Below the pieces are notes generated by a model. The model made no database searches. It worked only from the letters and a program-made list of their open reading frames with translations, and was not told the origin of the DNA. 64,000 bases of DNA, from assembly GCA_964473485.1 (NCBI GenBank), contig CAYYPH010000001.1, forward strand, positions 434,001 to 498,000, in the 5' to 3' direction. How positions within the stretch are numbered: the first letter of the stretch is position 1; each line of letters starts with the position of its first letter. Of the stretch, positions 9,401 through 15,813 are shown piece by piece. The translations under genes and the position numbers were made by a program. Origin of the DNA: CAIVAT01 sp964473485. GTDB lineage: Bacteria; Bacteroidota; Bacteroidia; Bacteroidales; FEN-979.

Positions 9401-9875
9401 CATAATTTGGATGACATCTCCACGAAATGACACATTACAGAACCTGTTCGTAAAAATCACCGGCATGATGGCCGATACCTTCCAGGAGGCCGGAATAAAC
9501 TTCGTCAACAATGTAACTACCACAGATGTAGTGATAACCCTTGATGAGTCTGTAAAAAACAATCTTTTTCTCATACTGAAGGAGGGGATGAACAACATTC
9601 TGAAGCATTCGAAGTCTACCGATGTCGCTTTCCTGGTAAAAATGGAGAACAATGCCTGCCTGGTTGAATTGACTGATAACGGGATCGGGATCGGGAATCC
9701 TCAGGCAGAGAGGGTCTCCTTGAAGGGGCACGGGATCACAAATATGTATCGACGGGCCGCTGAGTCGGGAATTGAATTTGAAATTCGGACTGGGGCGATC
9801 AATGGTACCACTTTGCGGTTAATGTTTTCAATTTCACCCGAACGGGTGATTCGAAAAAGGCTTGTCCGGAGTTAA
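6495..9875 (+). CDS. FG-GAP/ASPIC propeller sensor histidine kinase
   Basis: Membrane histidine kinase of 1126 residues. Near the N-terminus is a signal or anchor (FYHLIIFIILIVPIQAGSQ). A propeller-like periplasmic region runs to about residue 310. Seven FG-GAP/VCBS repeats with calcium-type DxDxDG loops follow at about residues 342, 412, 465, 515, 572, 623 and 673, then an ASPIC/UnbV-like domain (about 702-792), three or four membrane segments (about 823-899), a HisKA_3 dimerisation domain with phosphoacceptor His near residue 920 (DLHDDLASTLS), and a HATPase domain (DNGIGIG). Starts at 6516 or 6540 would give a more usual signal peptide. It forms an operon with the NarL-type regulator 13 bp downstream. 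Ligand unknown; a carbohydrate, a surface protein or calcium are guesses. Confidence 0.9.
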   Translation: MPAKRNIMTWNRFINMKSFYHLIIFIILIVPIQAGSQTFQRLYPGTRSIIWEMFMFSDTSGLLLSDQLLVLRQGRWQPLAVTENLKITLLHATGLEDFWFTVNTELSTSEIYHYYQGKLVVVPSFFANEVTAMDFQKPGFGLFVSQSEIAIWRHGEFIRKPSLPGNLQVKKAIMFSEDDYCLLTKTGQLYLYKGGQFTRCLLNEKVLDIYNRSGNLFFLCSKKIYKVRNQKPELMIFDERLNAMLKIAVTSDDVMFVAGSDRAYRITGNRWNTVADLPGITFRGILINLINNTWLYGDYGILLHNGPTDVEKYDPAYPGFTRHKILDFGIKTDDEYGVALTDVNGDGLDDIYSICIYNANKLYINSLTNDLWISPEAGFSEEAVRRKATGISEMMSIPIPTELQLGVAAADFDNDGDQDLYLCSLNSKNKLLINNGKGFFRDVSHQKDRACSSQDRSNAVAIADVDLDGDLDLFVTNETGSNRLYINNGSAYFTDLTEASGLTSAEGGMCASFSDFDHDGYPDLCVSFWNAIPRLYKNTTRNGIVRFNDITAKTPLIRDQSPKSNAVAFADINNDGWSDLLICGRNSQNRLYINNTKGGFTYLSTQYLPDSLMMTNGAAFADMNQDGYTDLFLSNVGENFFFENLQGRKFRDATLEYGLRSGGYSTGCAVADIDNDGDLDLYVANYINENSALYLNRMEVKKSVTFILRGNISNRDAIGAKIWLFSKSRLDNHDSLIGYKEIICGEGYGSCNTKRVIMAIDTASVCRVKIKFPSSADTIRIDSLSVGALIEVNELQGSRNHLVSMKNAIENYLTDREYIKESVKYLLVISLMFIYLGGFRRGSRRIFMMRMISVTVLFILFAVVNQLLIFNRNPLLFYLAPLLVLPGLFLIHLVTERLILRKITENEKRTLREKIARDLHDDLASTLSTISIYSDTLKMASLSNQENSIQNLTEKISDLTHNAKQSITDIIWMTSPRNDTLQNLFVKITGMMADTFQEAGINFVNNVTTTDVVITLDESVKNNLFLILKEGMNNILKHSKSTDVAFLVKMENNACLVELTDNGIGIGNPQAERVSLKGHGITNMYRRAAESGIEFEIRTGAINGTTLRLMFSISPERVIRKRLVRS
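9831..9851. promoter_or_regulatory. Palindromic operator candidate, copy 1
   Basis: TCACCCG-AA-CGGGTGA is a perfect 7-bp inverted repeat inside the 3' end of the histidine kinase gene. Its 14-bp core TTCACCCGAACGGG (9833-9846) recurs exactly at 10527-10540. The centre lies about 38 bp upstream of the end of a TAATTTG box at 9873-9879, just before the response regulator start. Confidence 0.55.
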
Positions 9876-9888
9876 TTTGCGCAGGATT

Positions 9889-10524
9889 ATGCAGATCGAT
9901 ATCGGCATCATAGAGGATCATACCGAATTCAGACTTGGACTTGTTTTCATGTTTGCAGGGTATGCTGATTTTGCCGTACAGTGGCATTTCAGTTCAGTTG
10001 AGGAGTGTTTATCAGCCGGGGTTCAACCCGATCTAATCCTGCTTGATATCAACTTACCATCCATGTCGGGGATTGATGCGATCCCAGTGCTGAAAAAGAA
10101 GTTTCCGGGAACCAGAATCATCATGCTTACTGTGCTTGAAGAGGCCAACACGATCATCCGGGCCATCATAAACGGTGCCGATGGATATATCCTGAAAAAA
10201 ACGCATCCGCACAAAATCCCGGAGGCAATTCAACAGGTCATAGAGGGAGGCGCCTGTCTGACCCCGCTGGTAGCCCGGCAGATCTTCAACTTCATTCAAC
10301 CTGTAAAAAATGAACCTGCCGGAGCAAACGAATTGACTGGCAGGGAAAAAGAGATTCTGACGCTGATCGTTGAAGGAAATATCAACGAAAAGATCGCGGA
10401 AAGGTTGTTTATCAGTCCGGAAACAGTCAGAAGCCATATTAAAAACATTTATTCGAAGCTCCAGGTGCATAACCGGGCTGCAGCAGTCTCGAAAGCGCTC
10501 AAGGACCATCTGCTCCACCAGTGA
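9889..10524 (+). CDS. NarL/FixJ-family response regulator
   Basis: Cytoplasmic DNA-binding response regulator of 211 residues. The receiver domain covers about residues 1-120; the phosphoacceptor Asp lies in LILLDINLPSMSG and the conserved Lys in YILKKTHP. A LuxR-type HTH covers the last 65 residues (ELTGREKEILTLIVEG, then SPETVRSHIKNIYSKL). I chose the ATG at 9889, which has AGGA just upstream, over a TTG at 9862 that would overlap the kinase gene. It is the obvious partner of the upstream HisKA_3 kinase. The repeated palindrome before this gene and before the next gene is the best candidate for its binding site (inference). Confidence 0.93.
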   Translation: MQIDIGIIEDHTEFRLGLVFMFAGYADFAVQWHFSSVEECLSAGVQPDLILLDINLPSMSGIDAIPVLKKKFPGTRIIMLTVLEEANTIIRAIINGADGYILKKTHPHKIPEAIQQVIEGGACLTPLVARQIFNFIQPVKNEPAGANELTGREKEILTLIVEGNINEKIAERLFISPETVRSHIKNIYSKLQVHNRAAAVSKALKDHLLHQ

Positions 10525-10525
10525 A

Positions 10526-10545
10526 ATTCACCCGAACGGGGTATT
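10526..10545. promoter_or_regulatory. Palindromic operator candidate, copy 2, with -7-like box
   Basis: The core TTCACCCGAACGGG at 10527-10540 is identical to copy 1. Its centre is 38 bp upstream of the end of TAATATTTG (10566-10574), a -7-like box with one extra base and no TTTG at -33. This is the geometry expected when an activator replaces the -33 contact. The target would be the secreted delta-60 gene starting at 10592. Confidence 0.55.
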
Positions 10546-10591
10546 GCCGTGGACAGTTTTTGACCTAATATTTGTAAAAAAATATCAGGTT

Positions 10592-12739
10592 ATGAGCAAA
10601 AACATTTTACGCAGCATCATTTATTTCTGCCTTTTATCGCCGATTCCCAGCCTGATACAGGCACAGAGTGTAACAGTACAATCCAGCATTTTCGGCACAG
10701 GATCATTTATTACGGTCGATTTTGCCAACGCCCCTGGCAATTCCGGCGACTGGATCGGTATTTTTCCCTATCTCGGAGATCAGACCTCCTATGTTAACTG
10801 GCAGTGGCTCTATTCACAAACATCCGGATCGCTTACATTTCCCACCCCTGCAGATAACGTCCTGTATAACGCCAGGATGTTTGATGATACCGGCGCCCAG
10901 ATCGCCAACAGCGAGCCATTCGTGGTAAAAAAGACGCTCAGGCCCGACACCGGTTTTAATAACACCGGTCAATTCCATGCCGATTACTCAGGAGTTTACA
11001 ATAATGATCAATTATCTTGTGTGATGATAGATCAAAACCAGAAGATCGTGGTCGCGGGTACCGTTTTCACAGGAGACACGACTGCATATTTCAATCCGGT
11101 TGTGCGTTTCATGGTGGCACGGTTTTTACCGAATGGGACGCAAGATCAATCCTTTGGGTCGAATGGAAAAGTATTGACCGATATTCCGGGAATCCAGGCA
11201 ATTGAAGTAACTGCCATGTTGATTCAGCCCGATGGGAAAATAATCGTTGGAGGAACTGGTATGAATAATGGGAGTTGGTGTGTGGCTGTGAACAGTTTTA
11301 TCCTTGTAAGATACAATGCAGATGGAACGCTTGATCAGAGCTTTGGCACCAATGGTGTTGTGCTGACAAACTTTACCTGGCCCGCTGAACCGTCCGGAAA
11401 CAGCAGCGATAATCTGACCTCACTTGCACTGCAACCCGATGGAAAAATCCTGGCTGGAGGATATGGAATGCTCTGCGCTGAAAATCTCAGAAGATGCAGC
11501 CTTGCAAGGTATCTTTCGAACGGGCAACTGGATTCCGGATTCGGCACTGGCGGGAAGCTCACCTTTCATGCCCAGTGGGAAAACGAATGGATCGAATCTA
11601 TTGCACCTCCTGTAGCCAATGGCGATGGCAGCTTTTTTGTCGCCGTCACCTGGACCAGTTGGTTCCTTTTTGTCGCCAATGAAAACCGGTTCTATAAATT
11701 CGATAGTACAGGCAACCTGGTACCGGGTTTCGGAACCGGGGGTATGGTAGAGGAGCCACTGCCTGGTCTGTCGGGTGGGCAGATTGCCAGATCTATTCAG
11801 ACAGGTCCCGACAACAAACTCTATGTAATGGGATGTACAGGCACCTTCGGATGGTTATGGCTGATGAGAAGAGACCCGCTAACCGGTGCTCCCGATCCAA
11901 CCTTCGGCAACAACGGACTGGTTGTTTACCAGCATTCGGTCTCCTGTAAACCGGTCGGTATGCAATTTTTCAACAACCGCATTGTTGTCGGTCATCAAAC
12001 AATAAACGATAACTGGGCATCATCCCGGTTCCATTTAAACGGTGCATTCGATGTAACCTATGGATGGCCCGGATATGTGTTTCATGATAACGCCGATGAA
12101 GTTGCGGGATTTGCCGTACAACCCGACGGAAAAGTCGTAATGGCAGGCAGCGGTCTGTTCGAACCCGGTCCGCAGCGGGATATCATGGTTGTAAGATTCG
12201 ATACCAATACCACCAAATTACTGCAATATCATGAAACAAGTTCAGGAGTGAATGACTGTTTTGACTCAAACGAAAACCTCTACCTTTATAACTTTGATGT
12301 TGAGAACGGAGGAACCGTTAACCTGGTGGCATCCGGCAAGATTCTGCTGACGACCGGTACTTCAGTTGCCTCCGGTGGTTTCCTGAACGCAAGGATTACC
12401 ATGACCGGAGAGGTTTGCAGCCAACCCTCATCCTTTATTGCGGCCAACAACCTATCAGGGTCATTTGCAAACAATGATCAACGGGTTTCGGATCAATCAA
12501 GTTTCCGTGTTTTTCCGAATCCTACGGATGGCAGGATACAGATAACCTATGCCAATGACTTTATGATTGACAAGGGAGTTGTTGCAGTTTACGGACCGAT
12601 GGGAAACAGGATCTCGACAATGGAGCTGAGCAGTAGCGGAGTTCACCTGATTGATCTCACAGGATTCCCGGCAGGCGTTTATATTGTCAGGGTTTCTGAC
12701 GGAAAGGTCACTGAATCGCACAAGATCATCAAACAATAA
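10592..12739 (+). CDS. Secreted delta-60 repeat protein with T9SS sorting domain
   Basis: Predicted cell-surface or secreted protein of 715 residues. A signal peptide ends near IPSLIQAQS. Residues 25-110 form a domain with DWIGIFP, WQW and NARMF motifs like the beta-sandwich N-domain seen before some metallophosphatases. About residues 115-525 carry delta-60 type propeller repeats, recognised by paired units such as QPDGKIIVGG and DGTLDQSFGTNG. A coathanger-type stack follows near 550-625, and a type A type IX secretion domain ends the protein (RVFPNPTDGRIQI to VYIVRVSDGK). A longer open frame from 10370 overlaps the response regulator in another frame and is not the start; ATG 10592 gives the signal peptide. 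It lies downstream of the two-component genes and is probably controlled by them. Confidence 0.88.
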   Translation: MSKNILRSIIYFCLLSPIPSLIQAQSVTVQSSIFGTGSFITVDFANAPGNSGDWIGIFPYLGDQTSYVNWQWLYSQTSGSLTFPTPADNVLYNARMFDDTGAQIANSEPFVVKKTLRPDTGFNNTGQFHADYSGVYNNDQLSCVMIDQNQKIVVAGTVFTGDTTAYFNPVVRFMVARFLPNGTQDQSFGSNGKVLTDIPGIQAIEVTAMLIQPDGKIIVGGTGMNNGSWCVAVNSFILVRYNADGTLDQSFGTNGVVLTNFTWPAEPSGNSSDNLTSLALQPDGKILAGGYGMLCAENLRRCSLARYLSNGQLDSGFGTGGKLTFHAQWENEWIESIAPPVANGDGSFFVAVTWTSWFLFVANENRFYKFDSTGNLVPGFGTGGMVEEPLPGLSGGQIARSIQTGPDNKLYVMGCTGTFGWLWLMRRDPLTGAPDPTFGNNGLVVYQHSVSCKPVGMQFFNNRIVVGHQTINDNWASSRFHLNGAFDVTYGWPGYVFHDNADEVAGFAVQPDGKVVMAGSGLFEPGPQRDIMVVRFDTNTTKLLQYHETSSGVNDCFDSNENLYLYNFDVENGGTVNLVASGKILLTTGTSVASGGFLNARITMTGEVCSQPSSFIAANNLSGSFANNDQRVSDQSSFRVFPNPTDGRIQITYANDFMIDKGVVAVYGPMGNRISTMELSSSGVHLIDLTGFPAGVYIVRVSDGKVTESHKIIKQ

Positions 12740-12813
12740 AACATTTGCACAGTTTCCGCCAATTTATTAGCTTGCCATGGTTTTGAAAGTGTTGAAAAAC
12801 GAGATTTCAGATC

Positions 12814-13626
12814 ATGACAGGAAGCTGGCGAAAAATACTGGCAATTCTCAACCTTGCAGGATTTGCAGGGACCGTTTTCGTTAACTTCCTCGCCAATTCG
12901 TTGCCGATCAACGGAGTAAGAACCGGTGAAATATCTGACCGGTATCCAAACCTGTTTACACCTGCTGGTTTTACCTTCTCTATCTGGGGTATCATTTATC
13001 TTTTACTGGCTGCATTCGTCATTTTCCAGGTAGTGTCAGCCTTCAATCGTTCAGGAAAGGGAGTCCGTTACATCGAGCAGATCGGGTTTTTCTTTGTTCT
13101 GGCATCCATTGCCAACATGGTATGGATCTTTGCCTGGCATCATCAGCAGATACTGTTATCTGTTATTTTGATGGTCATTCTGCTTGTTTCACTGATCTCC
13201 ATATACCTGCGGACATCAAAAGACCGGAGCGATGCAGACTGGTCTACCAGGTTTTTCGTTCATATTCCCTTCAGCATCTATTTAGGCTGGATCACTGTTG
13301 CCACTATCGCAAATATCACTGTCCTTCTGGTTTCAGCAGGCTGGAACCGGATGGGGATCGGTGAAACGACCTGGACTTCGGTAGTTTTAATCATCGCCGG
13401 AGCGATCGGACTTCTTATGATACGGCGACACAGGGATATTTACTTTAACCTGGTGCTGATCTGGGCGCTCGCCGGGATTATAGCCAAGCGACTCGGAGCC
13501 GAATCCGGAACCGACTGGACAGTGGTCACCATCGCCATGCTGGTGATCATCAACCTGATCATTAACCTGTTTCTGTTACTTCGCCGAAAAAAAGCCCGGG
13601 AACATGCCGATGCAGAATCGGTGTGA
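12814..13626 (+). CDS. TspO/MBR-like tryptophan-rich membrane protein
   Basis: Polytopic inner-membrane protein of 270 residues with about eight hydrophobic segments. The early motif NLFTPAGFTFSIWGIIYLLL matches the TspO/MBR signature (PPGWxFGxxW-like region). It is longer than classical five-helix TspO (about 160 residues), as in the larger COG3476-type bacterial proteins. Family members bind porphyrins, and heme or porphyrin turnover and stress sensing are proposed roles; here the function is inferred from family only. It stands alone between the delta-60 gene and dinB, to which it is convergent. Confidence 0.78.
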   Translation: MTGSWRKILAILNLAGFAGTVFVNFLANSLPINGVRTGEISDRYPNLFTPAGFTFSIWGIIYLLLAAFVIFQVVSAFNRSGKGVRYIEQIGFFFVLASIANMVWIFAWHHQQILLSVILMVILLVSLISIYLRTSKDRSDADWSTRFFVHIPFSIYLGWITVATIANITVLLVSAGWNRMGIGETTWTSVVLIIAGAIGLLMIRRHRDIYFNLVLIWALAGIIAKRLGAESGTDWTVVTIAMLVIINLIINLFLLLRRKKAREHADAESV

Positions 13627-13654
13627 CACCCCAAAATAAAGGGCACATCCCGAT

Positions 13655-13712
13655 TACACATTTCGCATTTCGCCTTCCACGTTCAGCCGTTCGCCATTTC
13701 ACTATTTAGCCA
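13655..13712. repeat. CATTTCG-type short repeats between tspO-like gene and dinB
   Basis: Imperfect 7-8 bp units related to CATTTCG or CCATTTC run through the short convergent intergenic region and into the dinB 3' end. They resemble in style the 8-bp array inside dnaE. No terminator-like hairpin is evident here. Confidence 0.45.
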
Positions 13713-14862
13713 TTTGTTTCATGGCCACTCCCCTACGCACCGCATGACTTCCGTATTTACGCCGTATCCGGTCGAGCGCCTGGTAAAGGTTTATCATCCC
13801 GAGGTTATCATCAAACATGTTCAGTTGGGGGTTTCCTGAAACGAGACCGCTGAAGCGCACGCCGATGAGGCGGATCAGCATACGCCGCTGGTAGAGCCGG
13901 TCGAAAAGGTCCTTCACGACCGCGATGAGCTGATGGTCGAAGGCAGTGTAAGGGATTTGCTTCTGCAGGGTATGGGTGTCGAAGTTTGAATAGCGGATCT
14001 TGACTGTAACGCAGGAGGTCAGTTTCTGTTTGTCGCGCAGTTCAAACGAGATCTTTTCAACCATCTTCACCAGTATTTCTTTCATCCGCACGATGTCGAT
14101 GCTGTCCTGATCGAAGGTCGATTCGGTGCTGACCGACTTGGCTTCATGGTAAGGGTATACCGGTGTGCGGTCAATGCCGTTGGCCTTTTCCCAGATCACG
14201 ACGCCATTCTTTCCCATCACCCTTTCCATCATATCGGGAGGGATGCGGCTCAGCGTTTCGATGGTGACAACCCCCATGGAGCGCAGCAACCGGTAGGTTT
14301 TCTCCCCTATCATCGGGATTTTGCGTATCGAAAGCGGGGCCAGGAAAGATTGAACCGCATCCGGTTCCACATAACGCTCGCCGTTGGGTTTCGCCTCCCC
14401 GGTGGCGATCTTCGAAACGGTTTTGTTGACCGATAATCCAAAAGATATAGGCAGTCCTGTATCTTTGATAATCCTTTCGCGGAGTTCATGGGTCCATTTC
14501 AGGGTGCCGAAAAAACGGTCCATCCCCGTCACATCGATGTAATGCTCGTCGATGGAAGCTTTTTCGTAAAGCGGGGCTTTCCCGGCAATAATCTCTGTAA
14601 CCATATGTGAGTACTTCGAATAGAGCTCCATGTCGCCCCGCACCAGGATGGCGTCGCCACACAGGGCCCGGGCCATCTTCATGGGCATGGCCGAATGAAC
14701 GCCGAATTTTCTTGCCTCATAGCTGCAACTGGCCACCACGCCCCGGTCGGAGGTTCCCCCGATGATTACGGGTTTTCCGGCCAATGAGGGCCGGAGCAGA
14801 CGTTCGACGGAGACGAAGAAGGTGTCGAGATCGAGGTGAACAATATTTCTGGAAAAAACCAA
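13702..14862 (-). CDS. dinB: Y-family DNA polymerase IV
   Basis: Translesion DNA polymerase of 386 residues, usual family length. The first catalytic aspartate motif HLDLDTFFVSVE is at the N-terminus and the second, SIDEHYIDVTGMDRFFG, near residue 103 has the catalytic Asp-Glu intact (His replaces the common Ala). The thumb helix-hairpin-helix (IPMIGEKTYRLLRSMGV) and little-finger domain follow. The start is TTG at 14862, because no in-frame ATG precedes the conserved NIVHLDLD motif. It is divergent from the LexA-like gene, with a 70-bp control region carrying two operators; the first operator begins 2 bp upstream of the start codon. Regulation by the LexA-like neighbour is inferred. It probably acts with the DnaE at 1680-4889. 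Confidence 0.95.
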   Translation of the reverse strand: MVFSRNIVHLDLDTFFVSVERLLRPSLAGKPVIIGGTSDRGVVASCSYEARKFGVHSAMPMKMARALCGDAILVRGDMELYSKYSHMVTEIIAGKAPLYEKASIDEHYIDVTGMDRFFGTLKWTHELRERIIKDTGLPISFGLSVNKTVSKIATGEAKPNGERYVEPDAVQSFLAPLSIRKIPMIGEKTYRLLRSMGVVTIETLSRIPPDMMERVMGKNGVVIWEKANGIDRTPVYPYHEAKSVSTESTFDQDSIDIVRMKEILVKMVEKISFELRDKQKLTSCVTVKIRYSNFDTHTLQKQIPYTAFDHQLIAVVKDLFDRLYQRRMLIRLIGVRFSGLVSGNPQLNMFDDNLGMINLYQALDRIRRKYGSHAVRRGVAMKQMAK

Positions 14863-14864
14863 AA

Positions 14865-14902
14865 GATTATTTTTTAATCATTTTTACGATTACAATATAA
14901 TC
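14865..14902. promoter_or_regulatory. Paired GATTA-N5-TAATC operators between dinB and lexA-like gene
   Basis: Operator 1 at 14865-14879 (GATTA-TTTTT-TAATC) and operator 2 at 14888-14902 (GATTA-CAATA-TAATC) are both perfect palindromic half-site pairs, 23 bp apart start to start. The same block lies upstream of dnaE at 4919-4961. They lie between the divergent starts of dinB and the repressor gene, as expected for an autoregulated SOS-type control region. Confidence 0.75.
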
Positions 14903-14904
14903 AT

Positions 14905-14912
14905 TATCTTTG
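14905..14912 (+). promoter_or_regulatory. -7 box of the lexA-like gene
   Basis: TATCTTTG fits TAnnTTTG exactly and abuts operator 2. The ATG follows 20 bp downstream. Repressor bound at operator 2 would block polymerase here. Confidence 0.6.
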
Positions 14913-14932
14913 CAACAACAAAATTTTCAGCC

Positions 14933-15736
14933 ATGTTTTTCAGCAGCAACATAAAATATTTACGGAAACGCAGGGAACGCACGCAGGATGACGTGGCGGT
15001 CGCCCTGAACATGAAGCGTTCGACCCTGAGCGGATATGAGAACGATGTCGCACAGCCGGGATTCGAAGCCCTGATCGCTTTTTCGGCCTATTACAATGTG
15101 GCCATCGATACCCTCATCAGGGTTGATCTTACACGGCTGCCCGAGAGCCAGATGCGCCAGCTTGAAAGAGGCTACGATGTGTTTATCAAAGGTTCAAACC
15201 TGAGGGTGCTTACCACAACTGTTGGTAATGACAATGAGGAAAATATCGAACTGGTATCGGAGAAGGCAAAAGCGGGGTACACCAACGGGTTTGCCGACCC
15301 TGAATACATCAGTATTCTTCCTACATTCAGGCTTCCCTTCCTCTCGCGTCAGAAAAAATACCGTACCTTCCAGGTCAGCGGCGATTCCATGCTGCCCATT
15401 CCACATGGTTCCTGGGTTACCGGAATGTTCATCCAGGACTGGAATACTGTAAGGGACCGCGACGCATATATCATCCTGACGATCGATGAGGGAATCGTTT
15501 TCAAGGTGGTTGAAAACAGGATAAAATCGGAAGGCAAGCTACTGCTCCACTCCCTCAATCCGTTGTATGAACCTTACGAAATCAGCGTTCACAGCATACG
15601 GGAAATCTGGCAGTTTGTACACTATATCAGCCCGAAAATTCCGGAGAATATCACTTCGGAACAATTCCATCTGACCGAAACCGTAAAGAAGCTTCAGAAG
15701 GATGTTGTGGCCATTCAGACCAGGTTGAATATATGA
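14933..15736 (+). CDS. LexA-like XRE/S24 self-cleaving repressor
   Basis: Transcriptional repressor of 267 residues. An XRE-type HTH spans residues 5-62 (QDDVAVALNMKRSTLSGYE). A linker holds a putative Ala114-Gly115 cleavage site (KAKAGY), followed by an S24 peptidase domain with Ser152 in SGDSM and Lys191 in VFKVV as the catalytic dyad. A C-terminal helix follows. Family knowledge: such proteins cleave themselves when RecA filaments form. It has a cI/XRE HTH rather than the LexA winged helix, which is common for Bacteroidota mutagenesis cassettes. Likely targets are its own promoter, dinB and dnaE through the GATTA-N5-TAATC operators. The name lexA is avoided because the HTH type differs. 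Confidence 0.9.
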   Translation: MFFSSNIKYLRKRRERTQDDVAVALNMKRSTLSGYENDVAQPGFEALIAFSAYYNVAIDTLIRVDLTRLPESQMRQLERGYDVFIKGSNLRVLTTTVGNDNEENIELVSEKAKAGYTNGFADPEYISILPTFRLPFLSRQKKYRTFQVSGDSMLPIPHGSWVTGMFIQDWNTVRDRDAYIILTIDEGIVFKVVENRIKSEGKLLLHSLNPLYEPYEISVHSIREIWQFVHYISPKIPENITSEQFHLTETVKKLQKDVVAIQTRLNI

Positions 15737-15754
15737 TCAGAAATTCTGCTTTAT

Positions 15755-15785
15755 TTTGAACAATTTTAATTTATATTTGTTCAAA
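15755..15785. promoter_or_regulatory. Inverted repeat over the -7 box of ugd
   Basis: TTTGAACAA (15755-15763) and TTGTTCAAA (15777-15785) form a 9-bp inverted repeat with a 13-bp spacer. The right part overlaps TATATTTG (15772-15779), a perfect -7 box for ugd at 15814. It could be an operator or, less likely given its low GC content, the terminator of the upstream repressor gene. Confidence 0.45.
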
Positions 15786-15813
15786 TTTTCCACTCACCAA
15801 AACCACCAAAGAA

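Noticed and set aside
10370..10591. N-terminal extension of the delta-60 protein
   Set aside because: It overlaps the response regulator in another frame and removes the signal peptide from the N-terminus.
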